Shown here: positions 61,070-64,000 of the stretch, one piece after another
Layout: the number at the start of each line of letters is the position of its first letter
Numbering within the stretch: position 1 is the stretch's first letter
Assembly: GCA_964610505.1 (NCBI GenBank)
Contig: CAZSXU010000003.1
Location: forward strand, 62,001 to 126,000
DNA length: 64,000 nt
Direction of reading: 5' to 3'
DNA from: CAZSXU01 sp964610505
GTDB taxonomy: Bacteria > Arandabacterota > Arandabacteria > JAGLYR01
Notes under the pieces: model-generated
Told to the model about the DNA's origin: nothing
What the model saw: only the letters and a program-made list of their open reading frames with translations
Databases searched by the model: none
Translations under genes and position numbers: made by a program

Positions 61070-62233
61070 ATGTTGGAGTTTGAATACGACCAGGACTGCT
61101 TTGCGAAACTGAAAGTCATCGGTGTTGGCGGCGCGGGGGGAAACGCCATCGACCGGATGATTCACTCCGCCCTGAAGGGGGTGGAGTTCATCGCCGCCAA
61201 CACGGACGCTCAGGCTCTCACTCGATCCTGCGCACCGCACACGATCCAGGTTGGGGCTCGTCTCACCAAGGGGTTGGGCTCGGGCGGCAATCCGGAAACG
61301 GGCCGCAAGGCGGTCGAGGAAGATCGCGATCTCATCGCCAGCGCGCTCGAGGGGGCGGACATGGTGTTCGTGACCAGTGGAATGGGGGGCGGCACCGGCA
61401 CGGGCGGTGCACCCGTGGTTGCGGAGATCGCGAGAGAACTGGGGGCGCTGACGGTGGGGGTGGTGACCCGCCCGTTTGTCTTCGAAGGGCGGATCCGCAA
61501 CCGGCAGGCGAACGATGGATTGGACGAGCTCAAGGAGAAAGTGGACACCCTCATCGTCATCCCGAACCAGAAGCTTCTGGAGATCGTCGATCCCAGTACG
61601 GCGCTGGTCGATGCCTTCACGGTGGCCGACGACGTCCTCCTGCAGGCGACCAAGGGGATTTCCGATCTCATCACGGTGCCGGGACTCGTGAACCTGGACT
61701 TCGCGGACGTCCGGACGATCATGATGGAGATGGGCGACGCGATCATGGGGACGGGCAGCGCCAGCGGGGAGGATCGGGCGATTCACGCCGCTCAGGCGGC
61801 CGTCTCCTGCCCGCTGCTGGAGGAGGTCTCCATCCAGGGGGCAAAGGGCGTTCTGGTGAACATCACGGGCGGCAACGAAATGACCCTCAAGGAAGTCAGC
61901 GATGCGACGTCCGTCGTCTACGAAGCGGCGGGTGCGGATGCCAGCGTGATGTTCGGCGCCGTTGTGGACTCCGAATGGTTGAGCGATGAGGTCCGGGTAA
62001 CGGTGATCGCCACCGGTATCGGTATGGCGGGCGCGGTCCGCCCGCAGATGGAGGAGAGATCCATGGTGGGGCCGCGGCGGTTGAGACCCGAGGATCTGGC
62101 TACGCCAACCTATCTTCGCAACGAGCGGGACCGGCAGTCGAGAAACACGCTCCTGGATCCCCGGACGCTGGTCCGGCACTTCGCGGAGGACGACCTGGAA
62201 GCACCCGCATACTTGAGAAGAGCGTCGAGCTGA
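61070..62233 (+). CDS. ftsZ: Cell division protein FtsZ
   Basis: FtsZ is the tubulin-like GTPase that forms the Z-ring. It has 387 residues. The N-terminal loop is IGVGGAGGNAIDRMI, the tubulin signature GGGTGTG is at about 106-112, and the T7 loop is LDFADVRTIM. The tail after about residue 320 has two C-terminal-peptide-like motifs: EDLATPTYLRN (about 341-351) and DDLEAPAYLRR (about 374-384). The ATG lies after GGAAGGAGG. It is the last gene of the cluster. Confidence 0.98.
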   Translation: MLEFEYDQDCFAKLKVIGVGGAGGNAIDRMIHSALKGVEFIAANTDAQALTRSCAPHTIQVGARLTKGLGSGGNPETGRKAVEEDRDLIASALEGADMVFVTSGMGGGTGTGGAPVVAEIARELGALTVGVVTRPFVFEGRIRNRQANDGLDELKEKVDTLIVIPNQKLLEIVDPSTALVDAFTVADDVLLQATKGISDLITVPGLVNLDFADVRTIMMEMGDAIMGTGSASGEDRAIHAAQAAVSCPLLEEVSIQGAKGVLVNITGGNEMTLKEVSDATSVVYEAAGADASVMFGAVVDSEWLSDEVRVTVIATGIGMAGAVRPQMEERSMVGPRRLRPEDLATPTYLRNERDRQSRNTLLDPRTLVRHFAEDDLEAPAYLRRASS

Positions 62234-62486
62234 AAGGACACGCCGCCGTGTTCAGGGCGGGGCCGAGACGAATCGGCGAAGCGATTCACGGGGGCGCCGG
62301 GCCGTTTCGCGCGGGGATTCCGAAGGTCCGGAGGCCGTTGCCGGATGTTGACACGCATGCCGCAAGGGGGCGGGTTGCATGACCGGACGACACCGTCCGA
62401 GAATCTGTGGTTCCAGGAATCAATGGGTCGGCGGGCCGCCCGGATGATACACGATCGACAGACCCGAACGGTCTTCATCCTCCAGA
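62234..62486. other. Convergent spacer between ftsZ and rpmB
   Basis: This stretch of about 250 bases has no convincing gene. It contains GC-rich short inverted repeats (ACACG/CGTGT near 62239), but no intrinsic terminator with a T-tract. Confidence 0.4.
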
Positions 62487-62717
62487 CTACGCCACGTCGG
62501 CGTCCGTCGAAGGAGCCCGCTTGGCAGCGGGGGCCTTGGTGACCTTGCCGGAGCGAAGGCAGCGCGTGCACACGCGGATCTTCTTCTTCTTGCCATCAAC
62601 GACGGCATTAACCCTCTGAAGATTTGGCATCCACCTGCGTTTGTTGACGTTATGTGCATGGGAGATCCGGTTTCCGGTCACGGGTCCCTTGCCGCAGATA
62701 TCGCATCGATTTGCCAT
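62487..62717 (-). CDS. rpmB: 50S ribosomal protein L28
   Basis: L28 is a small large-subunit protein of 76 residues. The N terminus MANRCDICGKGP is followed by NRISHAHNVNKRRWMPNLQ and IRVCTRCLRSGKV. Two CxxC pairs suggest the zinc-binding form. The C-terminal tail (APSTDADVA) is variable. It is transcribed towards ftsZ and starts next to the 37-bp repeat array. Confidence 0.97.
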   Translation of the reverse strand: MANRCDICGKGPVTGNRISHAHNVNKRRWMPNLQRVNAVVDGKKKKIRVCTRCLRSGKVTKAPAAKRAPSTDADVA

Positions 62718-62752
62718 GAGTGAGATTTCCCTTCCGACCTCGCATGAGAACA

Positions 62753-63009
62753 GGCTCGTGGTTCAAGCCACTGNNNNNNNNNNNNNNNNNNNNNNNNNNN
62801 NNNNNNNNNNNNNNNNNNNNNNNNNNNNNNNNNNNNNNNNNNNNNNNNNNNNNNNNNNNNNNNNNNNNNNNNNTCGTGGTTCAAGCCACTGAATTCCACC
62901 GACAATGGGCTCGCAGTTCAAGCCACTGGATTCCACCGACAATGGGCTCGTGGTTCAAGCCACTGAATTCCACCGACAATGGGCTCGCAGTTCAAGCCAT
63001 TGAATTCCA
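62753..63009. repeat. 37-bp tandem repeat (74-bp higher-order) with an assembly gap
   Basis: GTTCAAGCCACTG occurs at 62761, then there are 100 N (62774-62873). It recurs at 62879, 62916 and 62953, and as GTTCAAGCCATTG at 62990, each 37 bases apart. Units alternate between CTCGTG and CTCGCA before GTTCAAG, so the true period is 74 bases. The TG form can make a small hairpin, GTGGTtcaaGCCAC. The copy number is unknown because of the gap. Confidence 0.93.
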
Positions 63010-63111
63010 GACTATATCGCTTCACCCGGCTGCGTGCAAGCTTTTTTCAGTGCCTCGGGGGAAGCGCGCAGGGAGGGGGGACTTCCTGGCAACCCGGCGT
63101 TCCCTTTTCGG

Positions 63112-63141
63112 TTGACATCCTCTTGTAGAGTCTCGTAAGTT
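63112..63141 (+). promoter_or_regulatory. Promoter for the HD-domain gene
   Basis: TTGACA (63112-63117), 18 bases, TAAGTT (63136-63141), about 85 bases before ATG 63226. The -35 is consensus. Confidence 0.55.
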
Positions 63142-63225
63142 CTTAGGAAAATGAGAGAAAAGTGACGTGGGGTGGGCTTCGGGGGGGAGGAGGTCCGGAT
63201 GCTCTCGAAGGATGGAGGAGTTGTG

Positions 63226-63774
63226 ATGCTGTCCAGAGACGATGGCGTCAAGCTGGTGAAGCGGCATGTGAGGAACAAGAACCTGCAGAAGCACATGTTT
63301 GCGACCGAGGCGGTGATGGACGCACTGGCGGACCGCTTGGGCGAGGACCGCAATCTGTGGAGCATGGCGGGACTCCTGCATGATCTCGACTACGATGAGA
63401 CGGTCAAGAATCCCAAACGCCACGGCATCCGGACGGCCGAAATGCTTGAGACGTATGACCTGCCGGAGGAGATTCTCAACGCGATCCTGGCTCACTGCGG
63501 GCAGAAACCGTGCAGGACCCGGATGGACCGCGCCATCTACGCCGCGGATCCCCTCACGGGACTGATCGTCGCCGCCGTGCTGATGCACCCGAGCCGGAAG
63601 CTGGAAAGCGTCGATCGGGAGTTCATCCTCAAGCGATTCAAGGAGAAGCGCTTTGCCGCCGGTGCCAGCCGGGATCAGATCAGGTCATGCGAGGAGCTGG
63701 GATTGAGCCTGGAGGAGTTCGTAGGGATTTCCTTGAAGGCGATGCAGGCGATCTCGGGGGATCTGGGGCTCTAG
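63226..63774 (+). CDS. HD-domain (HDIG-type) hydrolase
   Basis: A 182-residue protein with the HD superfamily motif set: the first His in KHMFATEAVM, the HD pair in WSMAGLLHDLDYD, and the histidines in KRHGIRTAEML and AILAHCG. A late Asp is in YAADPLTGLIVA. This is the layout of small HDIG phosphohydrolases of unknown substrate. ATG 63226 has GGAGGAG 7 bases upstream; the open frame starts at 63172. It stands alone with its own promoter. Confidence 0.88.
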   Translation: MLSRDDGVKLVKRHVRNKNLQKHMFATEAVMDALADRLGEDRNLWSMAGLLHDLDYDETVKNPKRHGIRTAEMLETYDLPEEILNAILAHCGQKPCRTRMDRAIYAADPLTGLIVAAVLMHPSRKLESVDREFILKRFKEKRFAAGASRDQIRSCEELGLSLEEFVGISLKAMQAISGDLGL

Positions 63775-63824
63775 GCGGCGGTCGCCGGCCCAGGCGACCC
63801 GCCGGTGAACCACGGAGGATACAG

Positions 63825-64000
63825 ATGCATTGCAGGCCGAGCACGCGGGTAGGCATCGCAATTCTATGGGTGTTCGTGCTCTCTACGGCGGCCGCAGCCG
63901 CCGGACCGATTCGCGTCATTCGAATGGCAGATGTCATTTCTCCCGTGACGAGCGACTATCTGATGCAGCAGATCGAGGCGGCCGAGGCTTCGGACGCGTC
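63825..64000 (+). CDS. NfeD-like membrane-bound ClpP-class serine protease, N-terminal part
   Basis: The gene runs off the right edge; 58 codons are visible. A signal peptide (VGIAILWVFVLSTAAAAAG) is followed by VIRMADVISPVTSDYLMQQI. That resembles the beginning of the ClpP-like domain of NfeD1b/stomatin-operon proteases. The ATG follows CGGAGGAT. The catalytic residues are beyond the window, so the call is tentative. Confidence 0.6.
   Translation, partial: MHCRPSTRVGIAILWVFVLSTAAAAAGPIRVIRMADVISPVTSDYLMQQIEAAEASDA

Larger units (their letters stand above)
62718..63225. other. Divergent spacer between rpmB (-) and HD protein (+)
   Basis: This stretch of about 500 bases holds the 37-bp tandem array with its 100-base gap (62753-63009) and the promoter at 63112-63141. 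No gene is supported here; frames across the array are repeat artefacts. Confidence 0.55.

Noticed and set aside
62753..63009. CRISPR array with 37-base repeats
   Set aside because: All sequence between the GTTCAAG cores is conserved from unit to unit, so no spacers exist.
63775..63824. Intrinsic terminator after the HD gene
   Set aside because: There is a GGTCGCC/GGCGACC hairpin near 63780-63799 but no T-tract, and the next gene follows closely with a good ribosome site.

Overview
The window is a GC-rich (roughly 63-65%) bacterial chromosome segment, probably metagenome-derived: there are two 100-base N gaps, each inside a tandem-repeat array. The organism looks Gram-negative: it has a DNR/DNPR-type (meso-diaminopimelate) murein pathway, Wza/Wzz/Wzi-like polysaccharide export proteins and lipoprotein maturation. 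Very large secreted C25 peptidases end in a 'YPNPFNPET' FlgD-like/type A sorting domain, which points to the FCB group and its relatives (for example Eisenbacteria- or Latescibacterota-like lineages). That placement is an inference, because no rRNA is present.

Region 1 (1-8392, + strand) is a housekeeping and cell-elongation run: the 3' end of purF, radC, mreB, mreC, mreD, mrdA (PBP2), rodA, lgt and comF. Region 2 (8434-12605, +) is a compact candidate RiPP operon: a 42-residue precursor, an S26-type Ser/His peptidase, an HPr-kinase-like protein, a PqqD-like recognition protein, a radical SAM/SPASM enzyme and a nucleotidyltransferase-fold protein. It ends at a 167-bp palindromic MITE-like element (12602-12768) that supplies the stop codons of the genes on both sides. 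Region 3 (12765-32929) is a surface-polysaccharide locus. It has an O-antigen ligase/polymerase (-), an initiating sugar-phosphate transferase without its usual N-terminal membrane domain, a Wzi-like protein, an SLBB export protein and a Wzz-like protein (+). A long minus-strand series follows, with a flippase, three methyltransferases, two glycosyltransferases, a pyruvyltransferase, an alpha/alpha-barrel protein, an SH3-type protein and a BNR lipoprotein. A 41-bp tandem array sits between the export and chain-length genes.

Region 4 (33323-45249, +) holds two giant paralogous gingipain-type (C25) peptidases with FG-GAP-type propeller repeats and C-terminal sorting domains, separated by an FN3/TPR lipoprotein. 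The second has a strong promoter and a long structured leader ending in an intrinsic terminator, which suggests attenuation. Region 5 (45778-62233, +) is the division and cell wall (dcw) cluster: mraZ-rsmH-ftsL-ftsI-murE-murF-mraY-murD-ftsW-murG-murC-ftsQ-ftsA-ftsZ, without murB or ddl. A three-repeat MraZ box precedes mraZ. Region 6 (62487-64000) has rpmB (-), a 37-bp tandem array with a gap, an HD-domain hydrolase (+) and the start of an NfeD/ClpP-class membrane protease (+).

The most interesting system is the RiPP operon: a lasso-like leader and an HPr-kinase-like enzyme of the kind seen beside lasso peptides, but a radical SAM enzyme in place of a lasso cyclase. Also notable are the symmetric divergent promoter between the polysaccharide and peptidase loci, the palindromic element at 12602-12768, the three different tandem arrays, the leader at 40034-40206, and an FtsZ tail with two C-terminal-peptide-like motifs.
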